DNA of 64,000 nt from Planctomycetes bacterium syqfu (GTDB lineage: Bacteria > Planctomycetota > Phycisphaerae > Phycisphaerales > Phycisphaeraceae): positions 3,906,001 to 3,970,000 of the forward strand of contig CP087563.1 in assembly GCA_020974905.1 (NCBI GenBank). Direction: 5' to 3'. Below are positions 1 through 6,633 of the stretch, piece after piece. Below the pieces are notes generated by a model. That model was given only the letters and a program-made list of their open reading frames with translations. It was not told where the DNA came from and searched no databases. The translations under genes were made by a program, and so were the position numbers. Positions within the stretch are counted from its first letter, which is position 1, and each line of letters begins with the position of its first letter.

Positions 1-397
1 TGGCAGGGTCGAGCTTGATGATACGGTCGAGTTGACGGGCCGAGAGATTGCCTTCGGTGATCGCTTCGAGTTGTTCCTGATAAGCAGCACGGCGTTTCTT
101 GGTTTCCTCGGTCGCCAGCGCCATCTGGATCTCAAAACGGTTACCTGCCAGGCGTCGCCAGACCAGGTTACGCACGCCCTGGGGGTCGACACGTTTACGC
201 AGCGAACTGATGACCTGATCCACCGCGGTGCCGGCATCCATATCATCGGGGATATCGACCTGGTAAACGAGGATGGTACCGCCGGCAAGGTCCAAGCCCG
301 GCTTGAGCTTGCGCGATGGCGGGTAGAGCATCAGGGCAAAAAAAGCAATCACGGCAACAATCAGTGCCGGCTTCCAGATGGGGAATTTGTCTTCCAT
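1..397 (-). CDS. secD: Protein translocase subunit SecD, N-terminal part (truncated by window edge)
   Basis: SecD is the inner-membrane protein that, with SecF, uses the proton gradient to help preproteins leave the SecYEG channel. I read it on the minus strand from an ATG at 397-395. The first 132 residues are visible and the rest lies left of the window. A first membrane segment spans roughly residues 9-25 and is followed by the SecD signature LKPGLDLAGGT near residue 32, then the start of the periplasmic P1 domain. It lies downstream of yajC and tgt on the same strand, the common tgt-yajC-secD arrangement. A 98-base inverted repeat separates it from yajC. No clear ribosome binding site is seen. 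Identification is from motif and context. Confidence 0.9.
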   Translation of the reverse strand, partial: MEDKFPIWKPALIVAVIAFFALMLYPPSRKLKPGLDLAGGTILVYQVDIPDDMDAGTAVDQVISSLRKRVDPQGVRNLVWRRLAGNRFEIQMALATEETKKRRAAYQEQLEAITEGNLSARQLDRIIKLDPA

Positions 398-444
398 GGG
401 ATTGTGTCAACCAGAGATAGGAAAAATGTTCTGTCAGTTATATC

Positions 445-542
445 AGGGAGTAGTGATTAGGGAGTAGGGAAAGACAGATAATGCAAATCCAAACGCTTGC
501 GTGTCTTTTCCTATTCCCTATTCCCTAATCACTACTCCCTAT
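445..542. repeat. Heptad inverted-repeat element, copy A (yajC-secD spacer)
   Basis: Two arms built from TAGGGAN-type heptads (445-477 and 505-542) are inverted copies of each other around a loop of about 25 bases. The left arm ends in AAAGACA, which recurs in the other copies at 2273-2478, 18607-18713 and 59162-59271. It fills nearly all of the spacer between two co-oriented genes and could fold as a long hairpin in the transcript. Confidence 0.8.
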
Positions 543-545
543 CAT

Positions 546-959
546 TTACTCTTCGATTTTGTTTTGAATCGCAGAGCGTGCGAACTTCATTTTGGTGTTG
601 TTGTTTTCGTCGATCTTGATGACGACTTCGTTATCGCGGATTTCAACGACATTGCCGATGATCCCGCCGATGGTTTGCACCTTGTCGCCTTTACCCAAAG
701 CCGCAAGCAGTGCAGCGCGCTTCTTCTTTTCCTTGGATTGGCTGCGGAAGGTCATGAAGATCATCACGCCCATCAATGCCATGAGGATGAGCATGAAGCT
801 GCCACCCATTGGATTGGGTGCGGCCTGACCGGTGGGTCCGATGGGCTGGCCATCTGCGCCGGTCGTTGCCGTCTGATCACCCGTTGCGGCCGGTGCCGGT
901 GAAACGGCGGTGTCCGCCGGGGCCATGTTTTCCTGCGCCAGTGTCAAAGGCAAGTGCAT
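546..959 (-). CDS. yajC: Sec translocase accessory subunit YajC
   Basis: Small single-span membrane protein that associates with SecDF and the SecYEG translocon. The predicted product is 137 residues. It has an Ala/Pro/Thr-rich N-terminus, one membrane segment near residues 51-70 (MLILMALMGVMIFMTF), then the basic stretch SKEKKKR and the conserved YajC core with LGKGDKVQTIGG and the VVIKIDEN region. I chose the ATG at 959 because GAGGGAG lies 11 bases upstream. An in-frame start at 1049 would add 30 unconvincing residues. The N-terminus before the membrane span is longer than in most YajC proteins and starts with a signal-like stretch (MHLPLTLAQ). It sits between tgt and secD on the same strand. 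Confidence 0.9.
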   Translation of the reverse strand: MHLPLTLAQENMAPADTAVSPAPAATGDQTATTGADGQPIGPTGQAAPNPMGGSFMLILMALMGVMIFMTFRSQSKEKKKRAALLAALGKGDKVQTIGGIIGNVVEIRDNEVVIKIDENNNTKMKFARSAIQNKIEE

Positions 960-1064
960 CACAGTTGAAACTCCCTCAAGAATCGAGCGGCTTGACGACA
1001 CCTGCTCTCTCACCTCCAAGGTGATAGACCCACGTGCCCGGCCGACCATTCATCCTTATATGGT

Positions 1065-2258
1065 TCATACACACGCCACCGGCCAACGCTCGGTGACGAA
1101 AGACCAGTCATTGTCTCTGATCGCAGTGCGAATGTCCAATAGGAACCGCTGGAAATGACGCAGATTGTGCAACGTCACCAGGATCGGCCCGAGCATCTCC
1201 CCTGCCATGAACATATGTCGCAGGTAACTTCGACTGTATCCCCGGCTGCAACACGCACAGTCACACCCCTCGACAATCGGCCTGGGATCGTCTGCAAACT
1301 GGGCATTTCGCAACCGCATCTGACCCGTCGGCGTAAAGGCGTTGGCGTTCCGCGCATTTCGCGTCGGCAAGACACAGTCGAACATGTCCACCCCAGCCTG
1401 AACCGCAGTCAAAATGTCGCGTTCGTAGCCTACGCCCATCAAATACCGGGGTTTATCGGACGGCATCAGCGGTGCTGTGTACTCCACCACCCGCTTAAGC
1501 TGCTCAAAACCCTCACCCACGGCCACCCCGCCGATGGCATAACCGGGTAAATCATGGCTGCAGACTTCGTCCACACACCACTTGCGCTGCTCCAGGTCGA
1601 TCCCACCCTGAATGATGCCGAACAGAGACTGCTCGGACTTGCGGGCATGGGCTTTGACACAGCGTCCTAACCAGCGATTGGACCGCTCGCAGGCCAGTTT
1701 CAGTCGCTTGTGATATTTTTCCTGCTCAATGGCATGACGGGTCAAACCGCTCCCGGAAGTCGACTGCCCTTCCGACGCATCCCGCTGAGCTGCTGGCGGG
1801 CAGTCGTCAAAGGCCATCATGATGTCCGCGCCCAATTCATTCTGGACCTGCATCGAACGTTCCGGCGTCAACTCGATCCGCGCACCATTGAGATGACTTT
1901 TGAAGACCACGCCATCCTCGGTGATTTTGTTGGCATCCGATAAGCTGAAGACCTGGAACCCACCCGAGTCGGTGAGCATGGGTTTGCCCCACGTGGTCCA
2001 TTTTTGTAACCCGCCCATTTTGGCAACAAGCTCACTGCCGGGGCGAAGCATCAGGTGATAGGTGTTCCCCAGAATGATCTGCGCACCAAGTTCCCCCAGA
2101 TCATCGGGCATGATCCCTTTGACGGAACCCTGCGTCCCCACAGGCATAAAGGCGGGTGTGTCGAACGAACCATGAACGGTCGTGACGCGGCCAAGCCTTG
2201 CATGGGTGGTTGCATCCTTAACCAAACATTCATATTTCAAAGCAGGTGAATCGGACAT
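1065..2258 (-). CDS. tgt: Queuine/archaeosine-type tRNA-guanine transglycosylase (bacterial TGT)
   Basis: Replaces guanine 34 in GUN-anticodon tRNAs with the queuosine precursor preQ1. The product is 397 residues. Visible signatures are LTDSGGFQVFSL with an active-site aspartate, FGIIQGG, the GGVAVGE loop, FDCVLPTRNARN, and the zinc site CDCACC followed by a downstream histidine. An insert (roughly AAQRDASEGQSTSGSG) follows the FDDCPP segment and is longer than in E. coli Tgt. The ATG at 2258 is used. A reading frame open to 2315 would translate the neighbouring repeat and is rejected. No Shine-Dalgarno is present, but TATCAT lies six bases before the ATG, suggesting a leaderless mRNA. It is first in a tgt-yajC-secD run. 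Confidence 0.95.
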   Translation of the reverse strand: MSDSPALKYECLVKDATTHARLGRVTTVHGSFDTPAFMPVGTQGSVKGIMPDDLGELGAQIILGNTYHLMLRPGSELVAKMGGLQKWTTWGKPMLTDSGGFQVFSLSDANKITEDGVVFKSHLNGARIELTPERSMQVQNELGADIMMAFDDCPPAAQRDASEGQSTSGSGLTRHAIEQEKYHKRLKLACERSNRWLGRCVKAHARKSEQSLFGIIQGGIDLEQRKWCVDEVCSHDLPGYAIGGVAVGEGFEQLKRVVEYTAPLMPSDKPRYLMGVGYERDILTAVQAGVDMFDCVLPTRNARNANAFTPTGQMRLRNAQFADDPRPIVEGCDCACCSRGYSRSYLRHMFMAGEMLGPILVTLHNLRHFQRFLLDIRTAIRDNDWSFVTERWPVACV

Positions 2259-2264
2259 GGGGGA

Positions 2265-2270
2265 ATGATA
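2265..2270 (-). promoter_or_regulatory. -10-like box TATCAT six bases before tgt ATG
   Basis: Minus-strand TATCAT with a six-base gap to the ATG; transcription would begin at or next to the start codon. No -35 box is recognisable. The heptad repeat begins immediately upstream at 2273, where a -35 region would be. Same arrangement as at mtnP, purQ, recJ and others in this window. Confidence 0.55.
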
Positions 2271-2272
2271 CA

Positions 2273-2478
2273 GGAGGGAGTAGGCAATAGGGAGTAGGGA
2301 GTAGGGAAAAGGCAAAAATCATCACACTGAACTGAATACAACGATTTTGATTCGTCCTTGTCTGATCAGATTTGCACATTAAGTCAATCAAATCAACTTG
2401 TTGAATTCATGACGTCGCACGATTCCCAAAAGCCTGTTTTTATAGTGCTTTTTCTATTCCCTAATCACTACTCCCTGC
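2273..2478. repeat. Heptad inverted-repeat element, copy B
   Basis: Left arm 2273-2312 (GGGAGTAGG units followed by AAAAGGCAAAA) and right arm about 2448-2478 (CCCTAATCACTACTCCCT) are inverted relative to each other with about 135 bases between. Same family as 445-542, 18607-18713 and 59162-59271. Lies between tgt and the terminator of the next minus-strand gene. Confidence 0.75.
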
Positions 2479-2490
2479 TCGCAAGCGAGC

Positions 2491-2525
2491 GCAAAAAAGA
2501 ACCCACGTCGGGGGCACGACGTGGG
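2491..2525 (-). terminator. Rho-independent terminator of the secreted His/Arg-rich protein gene
   Basis: Nine-base-pair stem 2502-2510 with 2517-2525 (CCCACGTCG/CGACGTGGG), followed on the minus strand by a short T tract at 2498-2492. About 75 bases beyond the stop codon at 2602. Confidence 0.8.
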
Positions 2526-2601
2526 CGGTCAGGAGAATGGAAACGGTTGCTTGTTTGGGGAAGGTTTTGGGGGCAGTTGGTCAGACTGTCGTGCCTTCCG
2601 C

Positions 2602-3168
2602 TTAGTGATACCCAGTCTCGCAAGAGGTGGTTGCAGGAATCCAGATTTTTTTATAAAAACCTTCGCGGACCACAACTTTGACCAGATCACCACAGGCTGA
2701 ACGGCGATATTCGTACACCGGCTCAACCCAGATCGTCTTGTAATAACCCTGTTTGACGATCACAGTGGTGCGACGCGGATGGGTGTCGAACACTTCATTG
2801 ATCACGCTGCGACCGAAGTGGTAAAGCAGGGCATCGCCAACGTCCCAGCGATTGCGTTCCTTCTTGATGATGACCGTCTTGTTATTGCCATGGTGCTTAT
2901 TGGTATAACGATCATGGTGGTCGTTGCGATCATGTCTGGAATGGCTCCGACCACGGTCAAAGCGACTGTCGTTTCGGCCACGATCATGACGCTCGTGACG
3001 TGAGTCCCGGTCATGGCGGTCATTGTTGCCATGGCGGACCTGGGTAATTTCGACATTGCGGTCCGGGTTGGCGCCGCGGCTGATCCCGGCAGAAGCCGTG
3101 TTGACCGAACCGAATGCAAGACCAGCGATGAGCACAGCTGACAGTGAGAATAAATGTTTCTTACGCAT
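2602..3168 (-). CDS. Secreted His/Arg/Asp-rich protein of unknown function
   Basis: A 188-residue protein with a clear signal peptide (residues 1-27, ending NTASA). A central stretch, about residues 47-95, consists mostly of His, Arg, Asp and Asn (RHDRDSRHER-type). The C-terminal part holds two related segments, VIVKQGYYKTIWVEP and VVVREGFYKKIWIPA. A conventional Shine-Dalgarno AAGGAG precedes the ATG, and a strong terminator follows at 2491-2525, so it is probably a single-gene unit. The central tract could bind metal or polyanions, but that is inference from composition only. I do not recognise a named family. Confidence 0.75.
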   Translation of the reverse strand: MRKKHLFSLSAVLIAGLAFGSVNTASAGISRGANPDRNVEITQVRHGNNDRHDRDSRHERHDRGRNDSRFDRGRSHSRHDRNDHHDRYTNKHHGNNKTVIIKKERNRWDVGDALLYHFGRSVINEVFDTHPRRTTVIVKQGYYKTIWVEPVYEYRRSACGDLVKVVVREGFYKKIWIPATTSCETGYH

Positions 3169-3423
3169 GGTGAACTCCTTCTAACCCGCGAGCAGCAGGT
3201 TCATTTTTGTGTTGGGTGTGAAGTGTTATTCAGTTTTCAAGCGTCGTGTCGCGACAGTTGACGTCTCACCCCTATGCCGATTTGTGCAGGGTTTGGGAGC
3301 GCACACCAACCGCCGATCACCGCCAAGGACTTGATAAAACCGCAATTAAGTTTTTTTTCACACCCCATACGCCCCCCCGGAAGTTCCCCAGAAATTCATT
3401 CAAACACTCTCCAACGCGTGCAA

Positions 3424-3507
3424 AACCCGTGACTCTCCTGAGTCACGGGTTGCCTTTCACAAAATCGCGATATCAACCCGTGCCCCGGGAGGGACACGGC
3501 TTTTTTG
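3424..3507 (+). ncRNA. Possible small RNA 3' end: hairpin plus orphan rightward terminator
   Basis: The 540-base gap between the divergent genes at 3168 and 3711 holds two hairpins on the plus strand. The first is a perfect 11-bp stem at 3424-3451 (AACCCGTGACT). The second is a GC-rich hairpin at 3478-3499 followed by six T at 3501-3506, a standard terminator shape. No convincing coding region lies upstream on this strand. An open frame at 3246-3551 has no ribosome binding site and would run through both hairpins. A short transcript ending near 3507 would explain the terminator. Its start is unknown. Confidence 0.35.
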
Positions 3508-3710
3508 CTCTGATCTGCATGTTCCAGAGGGGGGATGACAGCATTTTTTGAAAACTTTTTTCAAAAATTCAAACTATTTATTTAATTAAACTTACATCAC
3601 AAAACAGGCTTAAAAACCACGCTCTGCTGATCAAAAGATGCAACAAAACCCCGTAGCGCGCGTTTAATAAGTAGAGACCTGTGCACTTTTGATGCCCCAT
3701 GGAGAATCTC

Positions 3711-3860
3711 ATGAAACTTTCCAAACTCGCTGCACTTCTGAGTCTGACCGCGGACCTGCTCATGCCCTTGGTGTTCACCTCGACCACCAAGGCTGAATCA
3801 GGCTGTCATCGTGGCGGAACCACCACCCCCAGCACCGAAAACCCACCGTCGACCCGTTGA
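3711..3860 (+). CDS. Very small secreted protein (49 residues), unknown
   Basis: GGAG at 3701-3704, six bases before the ATG, is a good ribosome binding site. The product is 49 residues. It has a basic N-terminus (MKLSKLAALL), a hydrophobic stretch and a plausible cleavage site after TTKA, leaving a mature peptide of about 21 residues rich in Thr, Pro and Ser with a single cysteine. It is 75 bases upstream of the next gene on the same strand and may be co-transcribed with it. I see no family. It could be a secreted peptide, a lipoprotein-like remnant, or the leftover N-terminus of a larger secreted protein. Confidence 0.5.
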   Translation: MKLSKLAALLSLTADLLMPLVFTSTTKAESGCHRGGTTTPSTENPPSTR

Positions 3861-3935
3861 TCTTCTGATTCCAAGGCAGATCAAACCAACGGACGTTTTC
3901 GCTGGCAAGGATGAACCAACAAGGTGGAACCAGCC

Positions 3936-5300
3936 ATGACTCATGAACATGAACAAAATAAGCCGGACTTCTTCGAGCGGATGCTCGACGGCGTGGACAT
4001 GCAGCAAATCGCTGACCGCCGCCCCCGGAAGTCTGAGAACAAACCCCGTCGGATCATGCGCCGGGTGGATGACTCGGTCAAAGATGTCCGGGCCAATGTC
4101 AAGGATGCCGCCCAGGCGGTTGCCACGTGGGTTGCCAGCGTTGTCAATCATGACACCGAGCAGACCCAGCTCAACGAGATTCTGGATCATTGCCTGCGCC
4201 CAGGTCCGCAATTGGATCAAATCAATTACACTGCACTTGCTCAGGAAATTAACCAGTCCATGCACACCGACCTCTCGCCGCGTCGGGTGCAGACCGCGAT
4301 CCAACATCTGCGAGCCAAACGGCAGCCTGCAACCATGACCGACTCTCGACCCAAACTCCAGGACCAACTCAACGCCCTGCACAAAGATTTGCAGACCAAT
4401 CACCAACTGCTCGTTTCCGAAACCGGCGACGATCAGGCCAATCTCCACCGACGCATCGGCACGGAGATCCTTGCCATCGTCCGCGTCGCTGCCGGCCGAC
4501 TCATTGAAAACGACTTTGGTGAAGGCATCGCCCAGGATATTGATATTGATGATGTCGAATCACGCTTCCTGGATTTCGTCAAGGATGCAGTGACCGAACA
4601 TCAAGGCAACACCCTCACGCGAGACCTGCATAAGTTGCTGGTCGATCTGTGTGACTATGACGGCTCAGCGACATGCGACATGCGCCTCGTCGTTAACGGC
4701 AGTCGCGTGGTCTGTGATCTGCTTGATCCGGACTCACTTCCCGGCGTGGTGGCCCAGCTTAACGTGCTCGTGGCGGGACGACACATTCTGGATAGTGAAC
4801 TCTACGTGACGGAACTGAACCGACTTTCCGAAGCAGCTTACGTGTTGAAAAATGACGATGCGACCCAGACCTATCTGAACTGGGTCAAACGTCAGAGTAC
4901 CGAGCAGCGTGTTCCTTCGCCGGTGCGTGTGAGCAGCTACTGTCTGAACAACCTTGCAACGCATGTTTATGACCGCATCTTCACTGGCGAGTTGATTGAA
5001 CCTGCCAACTGGATGCCCAAGGCTGACGACGCGCTGAACAAGACCCGTCAGCGTGACAGCGGTTTTGATTTGATCCCGGTGACGGAGTTAGTGGGCTTGG
5101 TGGCGCATGCCCACCTCCGTCATTCGCCGAACATTGTGCGTGAACATTTACAGCAACTTGGTGAAAGTAAGACCATTGACCTGCTCATCAAGCTCATCCG
5201 TTTTGACAACTGTCAACAACTGGTCACCGAAGCACGTGAACACGCGTTGGCAGTCTACCCACAGATCAACCAACAGATCACCCCTGCATTGGATGATTGA
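3936..5300 (+). CDS. Hypothetical protein, 454 residues, soluble helical
   Basis: No family recognised. I start at the ATG at 3936 because AAGGTGG at 3921-3927 is well placed. A GTG at 3924 is in frame but lies inside that site. The N-terminal 80 residues are charged (KPDFFERMLDG, ADRRPRKSENKPRR). They are followed by a segment with LNEILDHCLRPG and LSPRRVQTAIQHLRAKR, which reads like a small helix-turn-helix-like region, then a long mainly helical domain. There is no signal peptide or membrane span, so it is probably cytoplasmic. A strong terminator at 5329-5360 closes the unit. The upstream 49-residue gene may share its transcript. Confidence 0.75.
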   Translation: MTHEHEQNKPDFFERMLDGVDMQQIADRRPRKSENKPRRIMRRVDDSVKDVRANVKDAAQAVATWVASVVNHDTEQTQLNEILDHCLRPGPQLDQINYTALAQEINQSMHTDLSPRRVQTAIQHLRAKRQPATMTDSRPKLQDQLNALHKDLQTNHQLLVSETGDDQANLHRRIGTEILAIVRVAAGRLIENDFGEGIAQDIDIDDVESRFLDFVKDAVTEHQGNTLTRDLHKLLVDLCDYDGSATCDMRLVVNGSRVVCDLLDPDSLPGVVAQLNVLVAGRHILDSELYVTELNRLSEAAYVLKNDDATQTYLNWVKRQSTEQRVPSPVRVSSYCLNNLATHVYDRIFTGELIEPANWMPKADDALNKTRQRDSGFDLIPVTELVGLVAHAHLRHSPNIVREHLQQLGESKTIDLLIKLIRFDNCQQLVTEAREHALAVYPQINQQITPALDD

Positions 5301-5328
5301 TTAACGATCATCCAGCCCCACCTCACAA

Positions 5329-5360
5329 GGCTGCATCTTCCACTGGATGCAGCCTTTTTT
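5329..5360 (+). terminator. Rho-independent terminator
   Basis: Nine-base-pair perfect stem 5329-5337 with 5346-5354 (GGCTGCATC/GATGCAGCC) followed by six T. Lies about 30 bases after the stop of the 454-residue hypothetical gene. Confidence 0.9.
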
Positions 5361-5372
5361 GTGTTGTTCTCA

Positions 5373-5422
5373 TCCCGGTCAATATGACCGGGCTATATAG
5401 CCGAGTCATCTTGGCTCGGTTG
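5373..5422. repeat. Double-hairpin intergenic repeat, copy 1
   Basis: Two adjacent hairpins: CCCGGTCA/TGACCGGG at about 5373-5391 and CCGAG/CTCGG at about 5401-5419, joined by CTATATAG. A second copy with the same two hairpins, slightly changed joint and flanks, occurs at 12317-12370. It lies in the 300-base gap before the PEP-CTERM gene. The rest of that gap (5423-5604) shows nothing clear. Confidence 0.7.
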
Positions 5423-5604
5423 GTTTGTGGTTCAACCCACACACTGCTTCAAGCACCCTCTCATCGCGCCAACCCCTACAACCATCACACTGTCTGATAA
5501 CAGTGATGAAAATCTCTGCCCCAAATTCGCTTTATCGCAAACACATGATCCTCTTGTGCAACGCGAAAAGAGAAATGTCGTACCTCATGCACAAGGATAA
5601 GATC

Positions 5605-6633
5605 ATGAAACGCGCACTTGGGAAATTTGCAGCCGTCTTGGGTTTGGGTTTAACGCTGGGCTTTGGTGCTCAGGCAACTCAGGCAGCTGATATCAATCCG
5701 TTTAATTTCAACGTCTACTCACTGAGTGACATCGGCACATCAGGCTCCGGCTACGGTTCGGACTTTCAAGGTGTCGCTGGTGCAGCAGGCAACGCCTACT
5801 TCACCAACTTCTCACTCAACGATCTGAATCAAGCCCAGGTCGTCCCCGGTTATTCATTGACCGTTGGTGGTGATGCGATCATCTCCGGCCAAATCAATAA
5901 CGGTGGCATCGAAGCGGGTAGCAATGTTGCCATCAACAACACCGGCGTCTTTGGTGATGTCTATGCAGGTGGCAACCTCAGCGGTATCGGCGGCACAGTC
6001 AACGGCAATGCCACACTCGGTGGAACCGACAACACCACCAATGCTGTCACCGTCACCGGCACGATCACGCAGAACACCAGCTATGCTGCTTCACTGAATT
6101 TCAATTCCATCAACGACTACCTGACCACGTTCTCCACCAGCATCAACAACACTGCGGACACCACCGGCTACACCAACAACTACGGTGAACTGATCATCAA
6201 CGCAGCTTCAGGCGACAACTACGTCACCATCGATGCTGCTGAACTCAACAGTGCCTGGGGTGTGACCATCAACGGTGCAGCAGACAGCGTGGTCTACATC
6301 AATGTCGATGGGATTAACGTCAGTCTGGATTCAACCACATGGACCTACAACGGTCTGACTTCAGGTGATGTGCTGCTGAACTACGGTGAGGCGACCGACT
6401 TGTCACTGTCCGGCGGCAACATCGTTAACATTCTGGCTGCCTTTGCCGACGTGGACTTCAGCTATGGACATGTTGACGGCAACCTCATTGCTGGCAATCT
6501 CACCGGTGCTGGGCAGGTCAACCTTGGTGGCTTTGAACATGGTGTGGTCCCCGAACCGTCATCGGCTCTGGCATTACTCGCTGGTTCAACCGCCATGCTT
6601 ATCCGTCGCAAGCGTCGCGCCCGCATCGCCTGA
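5605..6633 (+). CDS. PEP-CTERM-anchored secreted protein, choice-of-anchor A type
   Basis: A 342-residue exported protein. The ATG at 5605 is chosen because AAGGA lies seven bases upstream and a signal peptide follows directly (MKRALGKF ... ATQAAD). The body, rich in Gly/Asn/Thr, has the choice-of-anchor-A pattern: FNVYSLSDIG, a DFQGVAGAAGNAYF segment and a series of GG-repeat blades (VGGDAIISG, AGGNLSG). The C-terminus is a canonical PEP-CTERM sorting signal: VPEPSS, a hydrophobic span and RRKRR. Such proteins are processed by exosortase at the cell envelope, and no exosortase is in this window. The last 48 bases overlap the 3' end of the opposite-strand kinase gene. Confidence 0.9.
   Translation: MKRALGKFAAVLGLGLTLGFGAQATQAADINPFNFNVYSLSDIGTSGSGYGSDFQGVAGAAGNAYFTNFSLNDLNQAQVVPGYSLTVGGDAIISGQINNGGIEAGSNVAINNTGVFGDVYAGGNLSGIGGTVNGNATLGGTDNTTNAVTVTGTITQNTSYAASLNFNSINDYLTTFSTSINNTADTTGYTNNYGELIINAASGDNYVTIDAAELNSAWGVTINGAADSVVYINVDGINVSLDSTTWTYNGLTSGDVLLNYGEATDLSLSGGNIVNILAAFADVDFSYGHVDGNLIAGNLTGAGQVNLGGFEHGVVPEPSSALALLAGSTAMLIRRKRRARIA

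Noticed and set aside
2259-2315. Longer N-terminus for tgt
   Set aside because: The extra residues come from heptad-repeat DNA, and the family begins at about the ATG at 2258.
3246-3551. Open frame of 101 codons in the spacer at 3.2-3.5 kb
   Set aside because: No ribosome binding site, odd composition, and it runs through two strong hairpins including a terminator.
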